From: Levilactobacillus brevis
GTDB lineage: Bacteria > Bacillota > Bacilli > Lactobacillales > Lactobacillaceae
Assembly: GCA_021383565.1 (NCBI GenBank)
Contig: CP079699.1
Location: 310,001 to 374,000 of the forward strand
Direction of reading: 5' to 3'
Length of the DNA stretch: 64,000 nt
Part shown: positions 1 to 7,962 of the stretch, in pieces
How the letters are laid out: each line of letters begins with the position of its first letter
How positions within the stretch are numbered: the stretch's first letter is position 1
Translations under genes and position numbers: made by a program
Notes under the pieces: model-generated
Database searches by the model: none
Told to the model about the DNA's origin: nothing
The model's input: only the letters and a program-made list of their open reading frames with translations

Positions 1-974
1 TCATTGGTGGGGGGACTGGTTTACCGGTCATCTTAAGCAACCTCCGCGACCGTGATGTCGATATCACGGCTGTAGTGACAGTTGCCGATGACGGCGGTTC
101 TTCAGGGATTATTCGCCACTACGTTAACGTGGTGCCGCCTGGAGATATCCGTAACGTCATGGTGGCCCTGGCCGAAGTCCCATCTATTTATAAAGACCTG
201 TTTCAATACCGATTCGAAACGACGGATGATTTCTTTGCTGGCCACGCCATTGGAAACCTAATCATTGCCGCCCTGTCGGAAATGAAGGGCGGTATTTTTG
301 ATGCTGTCCAGGAACTTTCCCAACTTATGCGGGTGAACGGTCACATTTATCCGGCCGCGAATGAGCCGTTGGAGCTGCACGCGCAGTTTGCCGATGGCAG
401 TACGCTTAGTGGGGAATCCGAGATTACGGCGGCCCACAAGCTGATTAAACGGGTGTGGGTCGAGACCAGCAATCATCATGACCAGCCGCATGCGGTTCAG
501 CAGGTGATTGATGCGATCATGGATGCCGACCAGATTGTTCTGGGTCCGGGGAGTCTATTTACCAGTATCTTGCCGAACTTGATGATCGATAGCGTGGGGC
601 AAGCCGTCAAGGATAGTCCCGCCGAGGTCGTCTACATCTGCAATATCATGACGCAGAAGGGCGAGACGGAGAACTTTAGTGATGCCGATCACGTTCACGT
701 CCTCAACCAACATTTGAACGAAAACTTTATTGATACGGTCCTGGTCAATTCACGAACGGTACCGGACCAATACATTGATTACCAGCGCTGGGACGAAATG
801 TCGCAGCCAGTGCGTCACGATTTCCAGGGACTCCGCGATCAGGGGTGCCGGGTAATCTCGACGGATTTTCTCGAACTACGCGATAACGGGGCCTTTCATA
901 ACGGGCAAGAAGTGGTGAATGAACTGCTGAACCTGATTGGGCAACCCCGCTACCGCATGAAACGGAGGCTTTAA
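1..974 (+). CDS. yvcK: YvcK/CofD-like gluconeogenesis factor, 5' partial
   Basis: The reading frame is open from base 3 and the true start lies upstream of the window. The visible N-terminal end carries the glycine-rich IGGGTGL nucleotide-binding loop, followed by VADDGGSSG, the hallmark of the YvcK/CofD (UPF0052) family. In Bacillus, YvcK binds UDP-sugars, is needed for growth on gluconeogenic carbon sources and helps place cell-wall enzymes. The usual order is rapZ-yvcK-whiA. The stop codon is 3 bases before the whiA start and the whiA ribosome site lies inside the end of yvcK, so the two are co-transcribed. A GTG at 75 is an internal valine, not the start. Function is inferred from the family. 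Confidence 0.93.
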   Translation, partial: IGGGTGLPVILSNLRDRDVDITAVVTVADDGGSSGIIRHYVNVVPPGDIRNVMVALAEVPSIYKDLFQYRFETTDDFFAGHAIGNLIIAALSEMKGGIFDAVQELSQLMRVNGHIYPAANEPLELHAQFADGSTLSGESEITAAHKLIKRVWVETSNHHDQPHAVQQVIDAIMDADQIVLGPGSLFTSILPNLMIDSVGQAVKDSPAEVVYICNIMTQKGETENFSDADHVHVLNQHLNENFIDTVLVNSRTVPDQYIDYQRWDEMSQPVRHDFQGLRDQGCRVISTDFLELRDNGAFHNGQEVVNELLNLIGQPRYRMKRRL

Positions 975-977
975 CGA

Positions 978-1916
978 ATGTCATATGCCAGTGAAGTGAA
1001 GAAAGAATTAACGACCCTTGAAGTTCATCGGGACAATGCCAAAGCCGAGCTGGTAGCGTTGATTCGGATGAACGGCGCTCTGGGATTAGCGAACCACCAC
1101 TTCGTTCTGAACGTTCAGACGGAGAACCCAGCGATTGCCCGGCGGATGTACCAATTACTCAAGCAGTTCTATGATTTGGAAAGTGAACTGTTAGTCCGGC
1201 GCAAGATGAAGCTGAAGAAGAATAACTTATACATCGTGCGGGTGAAGACCGGCGTGACGGAAGTCCTGTCCGACCTGGGGATTTTTGACGGCATGCAGTT
1301 GCTTGAATCTGTCCCGGCGGAGATTTTAAATTCCGACATGTCCGTTCGTTCATACTTACGGGGGGCCTTTCTCGCCGGTGGGTCCGTGAACAATCCGGAA
1401 ACTAGCCGGTACCACCTCGAGATTTACTCTCTATATGAAGAACACAATCAAATGATTGCGGAGATGATGAACCGTTACAATCTGAACGCGCGGACCATCG
1501 TGCGGCGGAGTGGCTACATCACCTACCTCAAGAGTGCCGAGGAGATTGCGGATTTTCTGTCATTGATTGGGGCCACGACGTCCATGCTGAAGTTCGAAGA
1601 CATTCGGATTATGCGAGACATGCGGAACTCAGTCAATCGGCTGGTCAACTGCGAGAACGCCAACCTGGATAAGGTGGCCAACGCCTCCACGCGGCAGATT
1701 GACAACATTCAATTTATCGATGCGACGGTTGGCTTGGGCCAGTTGCCGATTAAGCTACGCGAAGTTGCCGAGACCCGGTTGGCGCACAAAGAAGTTAGCC
1801 TGAAAGAACTGGGCGATCTCGTGCCGGGTGGGCCTATTTCCAAGTCGGGGATTAATCACCGGCTACGGAAGATTAACGACTACGCTAAGCAGTTGCGTGA
1901 ACAGGCTTCTGCTTAA
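978..1916 (+). CDS. whiA: WhiA DNA-binding protein
   Basis: This 312-residue protein matches WhiA over its whole length. It has an N-terminal LAGLIDADG-endonuclease-like fold without catalytic role ([12 protein letters not shown] near residues 125-137) and a C-terminal helix-turn-helix ([12 protein letters not shown]...[10 protein letters not shown], about 275-300). WhiA controls sporulation in Streptomyces; in Bacillus it is a nucleoid-associated protein that affects cell division and chromosome segregation. The ATG at 978 is preceded by ACGGAGG at 962-968 inside the end of yvcK. A terminator follows 17 bases after the stop, so the gene closes the rapZ-yvcK-whiA operon. Confidence 0.96.
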   Translation: MSYASEVKKELTTLEVHRDNAKAELVALIRMNGALGLANHHFVLNVQTENPAIARRMYQLLKQFYDLESELLVRRKMKLKKNNLYIVRVKTGVTEVLSDLGIFDGMQLLESVPAEILNSDMSVRSYLRGAFLAGGSVNNPETSRYHLEIYSLYEEHNQMIAEMMNRYNLNARTIVRRSGYITYLKSAEEIADFLSLIGATTSMLKFEDIRIMRDMRNSVNRLVNCENANLDKVANASTRQIDNIQFIDATVGLGQLPIKLREVAETRLAHKEVSLKELGDLVPGGPISKSGINHRLRKINDYAKQLREQASA

Positions 1917-1933
1917 AGTTTTAAATATAACGA

Positions 1934-1964
1934 GACCTCGAGCTGAATGGCTGGAGGTCTTTTT
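1934..1964 (+). terminator. Terminator of yvcK-whiA
   Basis: GACCTCGAGC pairs with GCTGGAGGTC (one mismatch) around a short loop, followed by TTTTT. Confidence 0.8.
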
Positions 1965-2044
1965 GGACTGGTTTGAGCTCGCTAGAGATAGTGTCCTTGA
2001 ACGAGAGGCCTGGACGACCTTTATCGACCTACACCAGCGATTCC

Positions 2045-2085
2045 ATAAAAAAAGCCACCCAACGCTCACAGTCGTTGGGTGGTTT
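2045..2085 (-). terminator. Terminator of clpP
   Basis: CCACCCAACG (2055-2064) and CGTTGGGTGG (2073-2082) form a perfect 10-bp stem. Read on the minus strand it is followed by a run of T, 3' of clpP. Confidence 0.85.
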
Positions 2086-2104
2086 CGTTTAAATTGAACG
2101 CAAA

Positions 2105-2701
2105 TTACTTAGTTTGTTCGCTACTGTTGGTCATGATGTGGTCGATTAACCCGTAATCGACGGCTTCTTGAGCACTCAAGTAGTTATCCCGTTCAGTGTC
2201 TTGGTTCAGACGTTCAACGGGTTGACCGGAATTGTCGGCTAAAATCTTGTTGATTAATTCACGCGTCTTCAAGATTTCACGCGCTGCAATTTCGATTTCG
2301 GTTTGTTGTCCTTGGGCACCACCGGATGGTTGGTGAATCATCACTTGGGCGTGAGGCAAAGCAAACCGCTTGCCCTTGGTCCCGGATGAAGCCAGGACGC
2401 TGGCCATGGAAGCTGCCATCCCTAAGGTGATCGTTTGCACGTCAGATTGGATGAAGTTCATGGTATCGTAGATGGCTAAGCCGGAAGAAACCACACCACC
2501 GGGTGAGTTGATGTAAAGTGAAATGTCCTTGGTGGAGTCTTGGGCATCCAAGAAGAGCAATTGTGCAATGATGGCGTTGGCCATGTCATCTTCGATTGGG
2601 CCGGATAACATGATGATCCGGTCTTTTAATAGTCGTGAATAGATATCATAGGCCCGTTCGCCACGGGATGATTGTTCAATAACTGTAGGTACTAAATTCA
2701 T
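2105..2701 (-). CDS. clpP: ATP-dependent Clp protease proteolytic subunit ClpP
   Basis: This 198-residue protein is ClpP, the serine peptidase that forms two stacked heptameric rings and degrades proteins unfolded by ClpX, ClpC or ClpE. The catalytic triad is in the expected places: Ser98 in GMAASMAS, His123 in MIHQPSGG and Asp172 in TERDNYLS. The length and the N-terminal [10 protein letters not shown] are typical of Firmicutes. It is a single-gene unit facing the whiA operon, with its own terminator. Upstream lie a good -35/-10 pair and CtsR-like heptamers, which fits heat-shock control. Confidence 0.98.
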   Translation of the reverse strand: MNLVPTVIEQSSRGERAYDIYSRLLKDRIIMLSGPIEDDMANAIIAQLLFLDAQDSTKDISLYINSPGGVVSSGLAIYDTMNFIQSDVQTITLGMAASMASVLASSGTKGKRFALPHAQVMIHQPSGGAQGQQTEIEIAAREILKTRELINKILADNSGQPVERLNQDTERDNYLSAQEAVDYGLIDHIMTNSSEQTK

Positions 2702-2763
2702 GACAAGATAGCCTCCCTTATTTATTTAACGTAGAAATGGCTAGCGATTGCTAACATGTTGCT

Positions 2764-2829
2764 AGTGTACCGCTATGGTCAGAGTAGGTCAAACAATATG
2801 ACTTCGATAATTTTGACAACCATTTGACT
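2764..2829 (-). promoter_or_regulatory. clpP promoter with CtsR-like heptamers
   Basis: On the minus strand -35 TTGACC (2792-2787) and -10 TACACT (2769-2764) are 17 bases apart. A GGTCAAA heptamer overlaps the -35. Two more, AGTCAAA and TGTCAAA (2829-2823 and 2818-2812), lie upstream as a direct repeat with a 4-base gap. CtsR operators are direct repeats of RGTCAAA, normally with a 3-base gap, so the operator call is tentative; the promoter is clearer. Confidence 0.55.
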
Positions 2830-2977
2830 AGAACTATCATACCAGAAATTGGCTAAACGTCACGTATTCTATCACTTCGGGCGACCGGTTACGCCAAAAA
2901 ATTGACCACTTACGGGGGAGCTATTTATTTTTGGCCAGCCATATGGTTAACTTAAAAAGACGAAAGGGGGGAGCGAT

Positions 2978-3427
2978 TTGAAAATTCACGTTGCGGTCGA
3001 TCAACAGCTTACTGAGCCGGAAGTAACCATACGGGTGCCGGCGCAGACGCCACTCGTCGATCAGCTGGTGGCGGCTGTCGAAGATGTTGCGGCGGGTGAC
3101 CGCCAATTGACCTTTAGCTGGCATGGCGAGAGCTACCGCGTTAAGCTTGCCGATATCTTGTTTTTCGAAGCCAGCGATCACCAGGTGGCGGTGCATACGG
3201 CGACGGCCCGATACACGACCAGTCAGCGGCTGTATGAGTTGGCGGCTAGCCTCCCGCCACAGTTCATGCGGGTTTCCAAGTCGGCCATCCTCAATCGAAC
3301 GCAGGTCTGCTCACTGGAACACGCGGTGACGGGCAACCTGGTTAAATTTCAAAATTCACACAAGCAACTCTACGTGTCCCGGCGCTACTATCAGGCCTTG
3401 AAGCGGGCATTAGAGGAAAAGGGGTAA
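2978..3427 (+). CDS. LytTR-family DNA-binding regulator
   Basis: This 149-residue protein begins at a TTG preceded by AAAGGGGGGAG. Residues about 45-147 form a LytTR DNA-binding domain, with the features FFEASDHQVAVHT, LPPQFMRVSKSAILN and FQNSHKQLYVSRRYYQAL. The N-terminal 40 residues are not a receiver domain, so there is no visible phosphorylation site. Stand-alone LytTR regulators with this layout are common in lactobacilli and are usually encoded next to a small membrane protein, as here. The next gene starts 4 bases after its stop. A role in envelope-stress or quorum control is an inference from that pairing. Confidence 0.85.
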   Translation: MKIHVAVDQQLTEPEVTIRVPAQTPLVDQLVAAVEDVAAGDRQLTFSWHGESYRVKLADILFFEASDHQVAVHTATARYTTSQRLYELAASLPPQFMRVSKSAILNRTQVCSLEHAVTGNLVKFQNSHKQLYVSRRYYQALKRALEEKG

Positions 3428-3431
3428 AATT

Positions 3432-4166
3432 ATGCGTAAACGAGCAAATTGGTTCTGGGGCGTCTTCTTGGTTCTAGGTGCCGTGGTATTGGTGACGAGT
3501 CAACTGGGAATCTTTAGTTACCACGTGGGACTTTGGCCGCTCTTACTCGCGGTCTTTCTGGTGGCCGCCTTTGTCGAGAGCCTGATGCATCTGGCCGTCT
3601 GGGGGATGGTGTTCTCACTGGCCTTTCTGGCGATTATCTTTGCCCGACCGTTGGGAATTACGGCGTTAGTTCCCTGGACGATTCTGATTGCGGCGGTCTT
3701 ACTGTCGCTAGGGCTGTCACTCATCATCCGGCCCAAACGTTGGTATCACTATGACTGGCGGGCACAGGGAAACTGGTCACACCATCATCACCGTGACTGG
3801 TCAGCGGATGCCGACGACGTGGAAACTCTGGATGACCCAGACATCGCAGTGAACGTGAGCATGAGCAACAGCATTCGCTTTCTCCAATCCGCTGATTTTC
3901 GCCGCGCGGACGTCCGTGTCTCGATGGGGAATGCAAAATTATACTTTGACGATGTGACGTTGAGCGATCAGGGGGCAACCATCACGGTGGATGTCCATCT
4001 TGGCGGTGTACAACTGTACGTGCCGACGTCCTGGAACGTACAGGTCGATGTCGACGCTGACCTTGGCAGTGTCGAGACGACCGGTGAACCGGATGATTCT
4101 GACGGACCATTGGTGATTATCACGGGCCGCGTACCGCTGGGAGGTTTGGGAATCATTTATGTTTAA
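3432..4166 (+). CDS. LiaF-like membrane protein
   Basis: This 244-residue protein has about four N-terminal membrane segments (residues 9-100), a His/Asp-rich linker, and a soluble C-terminal domain. That domain ends in VDVDADLGSVETTGE...GRVPLGGLGIIYV, which resembles the LiaF cell-wall-active-antibiotic response domain. In LiaFSR systems LiaF restrains the sensor kinase LiaS. Here the partner is a LytTR regulator with no histidine kinase nearby, so the mechanism must differ or the kinase is elsewhere. The start lies 4 bases after the LytTR stop, and a terminator follows the gene. Confidence 0.75.
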   Translation: MRKRANWFWGVFLVLGAVVLVTSQLGIFSYHVGLWPLLLAVFLVAAFVESLMHLAVWGMVFSLAFLAIIFARPLGITALVPWTILIAAVLLSLGLSLIIRPKRWYHYDWRAQGNWSHHHHRDWSADADDVETLDDPDIAVNVSMSNSIRFLQSADFRRADVRVSMGNAKLYFDDVTLSDQGATITVDVHLGGVQLYVPTSWNVQVDVDADLGSVETTGEPDDSDGPLVIITGRVPLGGLGIIYV

Positions 4167-4192
4167 GTGCCAGTCGCTGCTTTTTAGCGCAG

Positions 4193-4229
4193 GTTTCGGC
4201 TGTCTAGAATTGGTACACAAGCATTTGGA
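4193..4229 (+). repeat. 37-bp repeat copy, partner at 42893
   Basis: Just 3' of the LiaF-like gene is a 37-bp stretch with about 28 identities to bases 42893-42929, sharing GTTTCG, TCTAGA, TTG and TACAC in the same register. Both copies sit between a stop codon and a terminator. It may be a degenerate dispersed repeat; chance similarity is not excluded. Confidence 0.35.
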
Positions 4230-4239
4230 GATAATCAGT

Positions 4240-4275
4240 AGGCGTGCGGGCAGTAGCGGCTGGCACGCCTTTTTG
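4240..4275 (+). terminator. Terminator of the LytTR/LiaF-like pair
   Basis: AGGCGTGC (4240-4247) pairs perfectly with GCACGCCT (4263-4270), followed by TTTT. Confidence 0.8.
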
Positions 4276-4281
4276 GGCTAG

Positions 4282-4312
4282 AAAAAAGGTCCCATCCACG
4301 AGGGATGAGACC
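4282..4312 (-). terminator. Terminator of the first tRNA-Arg
   Basis: On the minus strand GGTCTCATCC pairs with GGATGGGACC (one G-T), followed by TTTTTT, 3' of the tRNA. Confidence 0.8.
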
Positions 4313-4330
4313 AAGCCGCTTTGGTAGTAA

Positions 4331-4402
4331 TGCGCCCGGAGGGAATCGAACCCCCATTTCAAGAACCGGAATCTTACGTGCGATCCATTACACTACGGGC
4401 GC
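4331..4402 (-). tRNA. tRNA-Arg(CCG), copy 1
   Basis: The 72-base cloverleaf has acceptor stem GCGCCCG/CGGGCGC with discriminator A, D-stem GTGT/GCAC, anticodon loop TTCCGGT giving anticodon CCG (reads CGG), and T-loop TTCGATT on a GGGGG/CCCTC stem. CCA is not encoded. It is identical to the copy at 5337-5408. CGG is a frequently used arginine codon in the neighbouring genes. Confidence 0.95.
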
Positions 4403-4426
4403 ATAGTGATTAACAACACCTTAACC

Positions 4427-4455
4427 ACTATAACTGATTTTGGATAAAAATACAA
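4427..4455 (-). promoter_or_regulatory. Promoter of tRNA-Arg copy 1
   Basis: On the minus strand -35 TTGTAT (4455-4450), a 17-base spacer and -10 TATAGT (4432-4427) lie just upstream of the tRNA. Copy 2 has the same -10 and spacing. Confidence 0.75.
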
Positions 4456-4555
4456 GCACGATTCTGCCAAAAAAAGACAATTAAATTGCGGGGACGTTCT
4501 CGTCTCGGACTAGCGGTGAGAAATTACCATCAGATAGCCACGATGAGAAGAATCA

Positions 4556-4564
4556 TGCTATAAT
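4556..4564 (+). promoter_or_regulatory. Extended -10 of the ECF S-component gene
   Basis: TGCTATAAT is an extended -10 element 32 bases before the gene; no good -35 is seen. Confidence 0.5.
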
Positions 4565-4596
4565 ATCGGCATTAACTTTTCAGTGGAGGATAGCGA

Positions 4597-5205
4597 ATGA
4601 CGCGACATAAAACTTTTCGCCTCGTCGTGGATGCATTGTTGATGGCGATTGTCTTACTACAAAATATTCTACCTTTTCTGGGGTATATTCCGTTAGGACC
4701 GTTCAGTATGACGCTGATTGGGTTGACGGTCATCGTGGCCGGGACGGCGCTGGGGCCCAAGGATGGCCTGCTCATCGGGGGCTTCTGGGGGCTGATTACG
4801 TTCGTTCGAGCCTTCACTTGGCCATCGAGTCCGGTAGCGCCTCTGGTCTTCACCAATCCATTGGTGTCGGTCGTGCCACGGCTCTTGATGGGGCTGGGCG
4901 CCGGTCTGGTTTATTTGTGGGGACGCAATCGGCAATGGTCGATGCGCCGATCGATGCGCTGGGCCGCGGCCGTGGCGGCGTTGATTAACACGCTGTTGGT
5001 GCTAGGCTTGGTCTATTTCTTCTATCAAACACCGGCCGTGGCAACGGCCTTTGGCGCCAAGGGGAATCAAACGTTGGGCTATGTCCTGATGCTTTCCCTG
5101 GTGACTAACGCCGTCCCCGAATTGATCCTGGATGTGGTAGTGGCCCCGTTGATTGCGGCGCCACTGCGCAAACGGTGGGATAAGATTAATCATGTGGTCC
5201 GGTGA
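4597..5205 (+). CDS. ECF transporter S component (PanT-like)
   Basis: This 202-residue protein has about six membrane segments and matches substrate-binding (S) subunits of energy-coupling-factor transporters. The stretch LIGGFWGLITFVRAFTW followed by PVAPLVFTNPLVSVVPR resembles, from memory, the pantothenate-type (PanT) branch, but the substrate is not certain. S components bind a vitamin and dock onto the shared EcfA-A'-T energising module, which is not in this window. The ATG at 4597 follows TGGAGG. It is a single-gene unit with its own extended -10 and terminator, lying between two identical tRNA-Arg genes. Confidence 0.75.
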   Translation: MTRHKTFRLVVDALLMAIVLLQNILPFLGYIPLGPFSMTLIGLTVIVAGTALGPKDGLLIGGFWGLITFVRAFTWPSSPVAPLVFTNPLVSVVPRLLMGLGAGLVYLWGRNRQWSMRRSMRWAAAVAALINTLLVLGLVYFFYQTPAVATAFGAKGNQTLGYVLMLSLVTNAVPELILDVVVAPLIAAPLRKRWDKINHVVR

Positions 5206-5242
5206 GCGGATAAGATTGTCGGTTAAATTTAAATCAAATTCA

Positions 5243-5274
5243 AAGCGTGAGTTGACAAGGACTCACGCTTTTTT
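5243..5274 (+). terminator. Terminator of the ECF S-component gene
   Basis: AAGCGTGAGT (5243-5252) and ACTCACGCTT (5261-5270) form a perfect 10-bp stem followed by TTTT. Confidence 0.9.
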
Positions 5275-5299
5275 ATGTTGACCACGGTTCCAAAACATC

Positions 5300-5330
5300 A
5301 AAAAAGCCGCAACCATCACTGGTTACGGCT
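5300..5330 (-). terminator. Terminator of the second tRNA-Arg
   Basis: On the minus strand AGCCGTAACC pairs with GGTTGCGGCT (one G-T), followed by TTTTTT. Confidence 0.85.
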
Positions 5331-5336
5331 AACTGA

Positions 5337-5408
5337 TGCGCCCGGAGGGAATCGAACCCCCATTTCAAGAACCGGAATCTTACGTGCGATCCATTACACT
5401 ACGGGCGC
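5337..5408 (-). tRNA. tRNA-Arg(CCG), copy 2
   Basis: This 72-base gene is identical to 4331-4402, with the same acceptor stem, CCG anticodon and T-arm. The promoters and terminators of the two copies differ outside the -10, so this is an old duplication of the gene, not a recent copy of the whole block. Confidence 0.95.
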
Positions 5409-5439
5409 AAAACGCTTTGCTCTTTTTGAGCACCTAACT

Positions 5440-5468
5440 ACTATAACTGAACCTGAATATAAATTCAA
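5440..5468 (-). promoter_or_regulatory. Promoter of tRNA-Arg copy 2
   Basis: On the minus strand -35 TTGAAT (5468-5463), a 17-base spacer and -10 TATAGT (5445-5440). Confidence 0.75.
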
Positions 5469-5531
5469 GGGGTCGTTTAAATATTTTTTTGTTTCCTCAG
5501 CATAGCCTCCCAAATCTTCGGGAGTGTTGGC

Positions 5532-5560
5532 TTGCAAAGTCGTGGTTGGGGGCTTATACT
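5532..5560 (+). promoter_or_regulatory. cggR-gap promoter
   Basis: -35 TTGCAA (5532-5537), a 17-base spacer and -10 TATACT (5555-5560), upstream of a large dyad and cggR. Confidence 0.75.
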
Positions 5561-5609
5561 AACAATCGTGAAGGTTAGCAATTGGTTGGCCTGAATTTTT
5601 TTGAGTAAG

Positions 5610-5650
5610 GTGGGCGTTAGGTGACCCTAGCTGGTCGCTAACCGTCCCAC
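5610..5650 (+). promoter_or_regulatory. 41-bp dyad, candidate CggR operator
   Basis: GTGGGCGTTAGGTGACC is mirrored by GGTCGCTAACCGTCCCAC across a CTAGCT centre, with a few mismatches. It lies between the promoter and the cggR ribosome site, where the Bacillus CggR operator also lies. The complementary strand contains GGGAC and GGGTC elements like the CGGGAC core of CggR sites. It could also fold in the mRNA leader. Confidence 0.5.
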
Positions 5651-5665
5651 TAGGAGGTAAGTCGG

Positions 5666-6694
5666 ATGCGTGAAGATTGGCAATGGGTTGAAGCCATCAT
5701 GCCTCAAATGGTGACGAAATTAACCAGCCGGTTCCGCGTCCTACAAGGCATTGCGAACACGCAACCGGTGGGGCGGCGAACTTTAGCCACCCATCTGGAT
5801 TGTTCCGAACGCACGATTCGAACGGCCACTGACGCTTTGGCCGAGTTGGGTTTTGTCCAAATGTCGGTCAAGGGGATGCAGATCACGCCAGCTGGGCAAC
5901 GGCTATTGCGGGGGTTGGCCCCGGTAATGAATGACTTGTCTGGTTGGCAGGAACGTGAACAACGGTTGGCGGCTAAGCTACACATTGCCCACTGTACGAT
6001 TGTGCCCGGTGACAGTACTGCGCCGACGGGATCGTTGCTGGCAATGGCCCAGGCGGCCCAGCAGGTCTTAACGGATCAACTGCCGGTCGGGAAGAGTACC
6101 ATTGCCGTGATGGGTGGTCATACGTTGGCAACCGTGGCATCCGTGTTGACGCCGGCCTTGTCGATTAATCGGCAGTTATTATTTGTGCCGGCACGTGGCG
6201 GTGTGGGTGAATCGCCCGCCATCCAAGCCAATGCGGTGAGTGCCCAGATGGCCCAACAAACCAACGGCCAATTTCGCTCCTTGTTTATCCCCGAGCAATT
6301 AAATACGGCGACCTATAAGCCGCTGTTTGCGGAGCCCGCAATTCATGAGGTGCTCCAGCTGATTGCCCAAAGTAACGTCGTGATTCACGGCATTGGCCAG
6401 GCCTTTGTGATGGCCAAACGCCGAAAGATTTCGCCCCACGTGATCGCCGATTTAACGGCGGCACATGCCGTGGGAGAGGCCTTTGGCTATTTCTTTGATG
6501 CCGAGGGCCATGTGGTCAGCAAGTTTCCACGAATTGGCGTAGAAATTTCTGATTTAGCCGCTAAAGAATTAGTCGTCGCCGTTGCCGGCGGCGCCGAGAA
6601 GGGGGCTGCAATTGCGGCCTACATGCATTTAGCGCCAGCTTCGACTTGGTTAATAACTGACGAAGGAGCTGCTGACTTTGTTTTAAAAAAGTGA
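5666..6694 (+). CDS. cggR: Central glycolytic genes regulator CggR
   Basis: This 342-residue SorC-family protein has an N-terminal helix-turn-helix (RRTLATHLDCSERTIRTATD, about residues 37-56) and a C-terminal sugar-phosphate-binding domain with VMGGHTLATVA and a late VAGGAEKGAAIAA motif. In Bacillus, CggR represses the gapA operon and is released by fructose-1,6-bisphosphate. It lies directly upstream of gap, the conserved arrangement. The ATG follows TAGGAGGTAAG. A 41-bp dyad in the leader is a plausible autoregulatory operator. Confidence 0.95.
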   Translation: MREDWQWVEAIMPQMVTKLTSRFRVLQGIANTQPVGRRTLATHLDCSERTIRTATDALAELGFVQMSVKGMQITPAGQRLLRGLAPVMNDLSGWQEREQRLAAKLHIAHCTIVPGDSTAPTGSLLAMAQAAQQVLTDQLPVGKSTIAVMGGHTLATVASVLTPALSINRQLLFVPARGGVGESPAIQANAVSAQMAQQTNGQFRSLFIPEQLNTATYKPLFAEPAIHEVLQLIAQSNVVIHGIGQAFVMAKRRKISPHVIADLTAAHAVGEAFGYFFDAEGHVVSKFPRIGVEISDLAAKELVVAVAGGAEKGAAIAAYMHLAPASTWLITDEGAADFVLKK

Positions 6695-6700
6695 TACACT
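6672..6700 (+). promoter_or_regulatory. Possible internal promoter before gap
   Basis: CTGACT (6672-6677), a 17-base spacer and TACACT (6695-6700) straddle the end of cggR. The -35 is weak. It would explain higher gap than cggR expression, as would mRNA processing. Confidence 0.35.
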
Positions 6701-6762
6701 TAACACGTACTGCTTTTTAAAAAATTATTCTTTATTTGCTTCCTGAAGGAGGAAATCACAGT

Positions 6763-7773
6763 ATGACTGTAAAGATTGGTATTAATGGTTTCGGACGTAT
6801 CGGCCGTTTGGCTTTCAAGCGGATTCACGAACTCCACTCAAGTGACATCGAAGTTGTTGCCATCAACGATTTGACGACACCTTCAATGTTAGCTTACTTG
6901 TTGAAGTATGACTCAACGCATGGCCGTTTCCCTGGTGAAGTTTCATCAACGGACAAGGGTATCGTGGTTGACGGTAAGGAATACCCTGTATACGCTGAAC
7001 CAAAGGCTCAAAACATTCCTTGGGTTAAGAACGACGGTGTTGACTTCGTCCTCGAATGTACCGGTTTCTACACTTCCGAAGAAAAGTCTCAAGCACATAT
7101 CGATGCTGGTGTTAAGCGGGTATTGATCTCCGCTCCAGCCGGTGCCGTTACGACTGTTGTTCCTGGCGTTAACTTGGACGTCTTGAGCAAGGACGATGTG
7201 ATCGTTTCTGCTGGTTCTTGCACGACCAACTGCTTGGCCCCAATGGCATACTTCTTAAACGAAGAATTTGGCATCAAGGCTGGGACGATGACGACTATCC
7301 ACGCCTTCACTTCTACTCAAATGATCTTGGATGGCCCTCGTGGCAAGAAGATGCGTAACAACCGTACCGCAAGCATCAACACCATTCCTCACTCAACTGG
7401 TGCTGCTAAGGCTATCGGTTTAGTTATCCCTGACTTGAAGGGTAAGTTACAAGGCCATGCACAACGTGTTGGTGTTGTTGACGGTTCCTTGACTGAATTA
7501 GTAACTGTTCTGGACAAGAAGGTTACTGCTGACGAAGTCAACGAAGCAATCAAGAAGCACACTGAAGGTAACGATGCCTTTGGTTACAACGCTGATGAAA
7601 TTGTTTCTACTGATATCATCGATGACGACCATGGTTCTGTTTACGACCCAACGCAAACGGAAGTTACCACTGCCGGTGACACCCAATTAGTTAAGACTGT
7701 TGCTTGGTACGACAACGAATGGGGCTTCACTTGCAACATGGTTCGGACCTTATTGCACTTCGCTACGCTCTAA
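6763..7773 (+). CDS. gap: Glyceraldehyde-3-phosphate dehydrogenase, type I
   Basis: This is the glycolytic, NAD-dependent GAPDH of 336 residues. It has the Rossmann motif [10 protein letters not shown] (residues 6-15), Asp36 in VVAINDL as expected for NAD use, the catalytic Cys153 in SAGSCTTNC, and WYDNEWGF near the C-terminus. The residues before the active cysteine read SAG where SNA is commoner. The frame is open from 6736, but the ATG at 6763, preceded by GAAGGAGG, is the true start. Codon use is strongly biased (AAC, GGT, AAG), as in highly expressed genes. A terminator separates it from pgk. Confidence 0.98.
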   Translation: MTVKIGINGFGRIGRLAFKRIHELHSSDIEVVAINDLTTPSMLAYLLKYDSTHGRFPGEVSSTDKGIVVDGKEYPVYAEPKAQNIPWVKNDGVDFVLECTGFYTSEEKSQAHIDAGVKRVLISAPAGAVTTVVPGVNLDVLSKDDVIVSAGSCTTNCLAPMAYFLNEEFGIKAGTMTTIHAFTSTQMILDGPRGKKMRNNRTASINTIPHSTGAAKAIGLVIPDLKGKLQGHAQRVGVVDGSLTELVTVLDKKVTADEVNEAIKKHTEGNDAFGYNADEIVSTDIIDDDHGSVYDPTQTEVTTAGDTQLVKTVAWYDNEWGFTCNMVRTLLHFATL

Positions 7774-7820
7774 TCAGCTAGCCGCGCAAGTCGGTTAAAT
7801 TTAAACAGTTAATGAGTTAA

Positions 7821-7855
7821 ACGCGGCGGAGGAGGGCATTCTCCGACGCGTTTTT
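7821..7855 (+). terminator. Terminator between gap and pgk
   Basis: ACGCGGCGGAG pairs with CTCCGACGCGT (one mismatch), followed by TTTTT. Confidence 0.8.
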
Positions 7856-7884
7856 CATTAGTTATGAAAATTAACACAAGTCCT

Positions 7885-7913
7885 TTGAAATCTGAAGGTA
7901 AGTGCTGTATATT
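7885..7913 (+). promoter_or_regulatory. pgk promoter
   Basis: -35 TTGAAA (7885-7890), a 17-base spacer and -10 TATATT (7908-7913), after the gap terminator, so pgk can be transcribed independently of CggR. Confidence 0.8.
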
Positions 7914-7962
7914 GTGAAAGTAATCTTTTATTTTGATAAGCAATCAAGGAGGGTTTTCTAAA

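Noticed and set aside
7089..7310. Antisense frames within gap, pgk and eno
   Set aside because: They are shadows produced by the strong codon bias of these genes.
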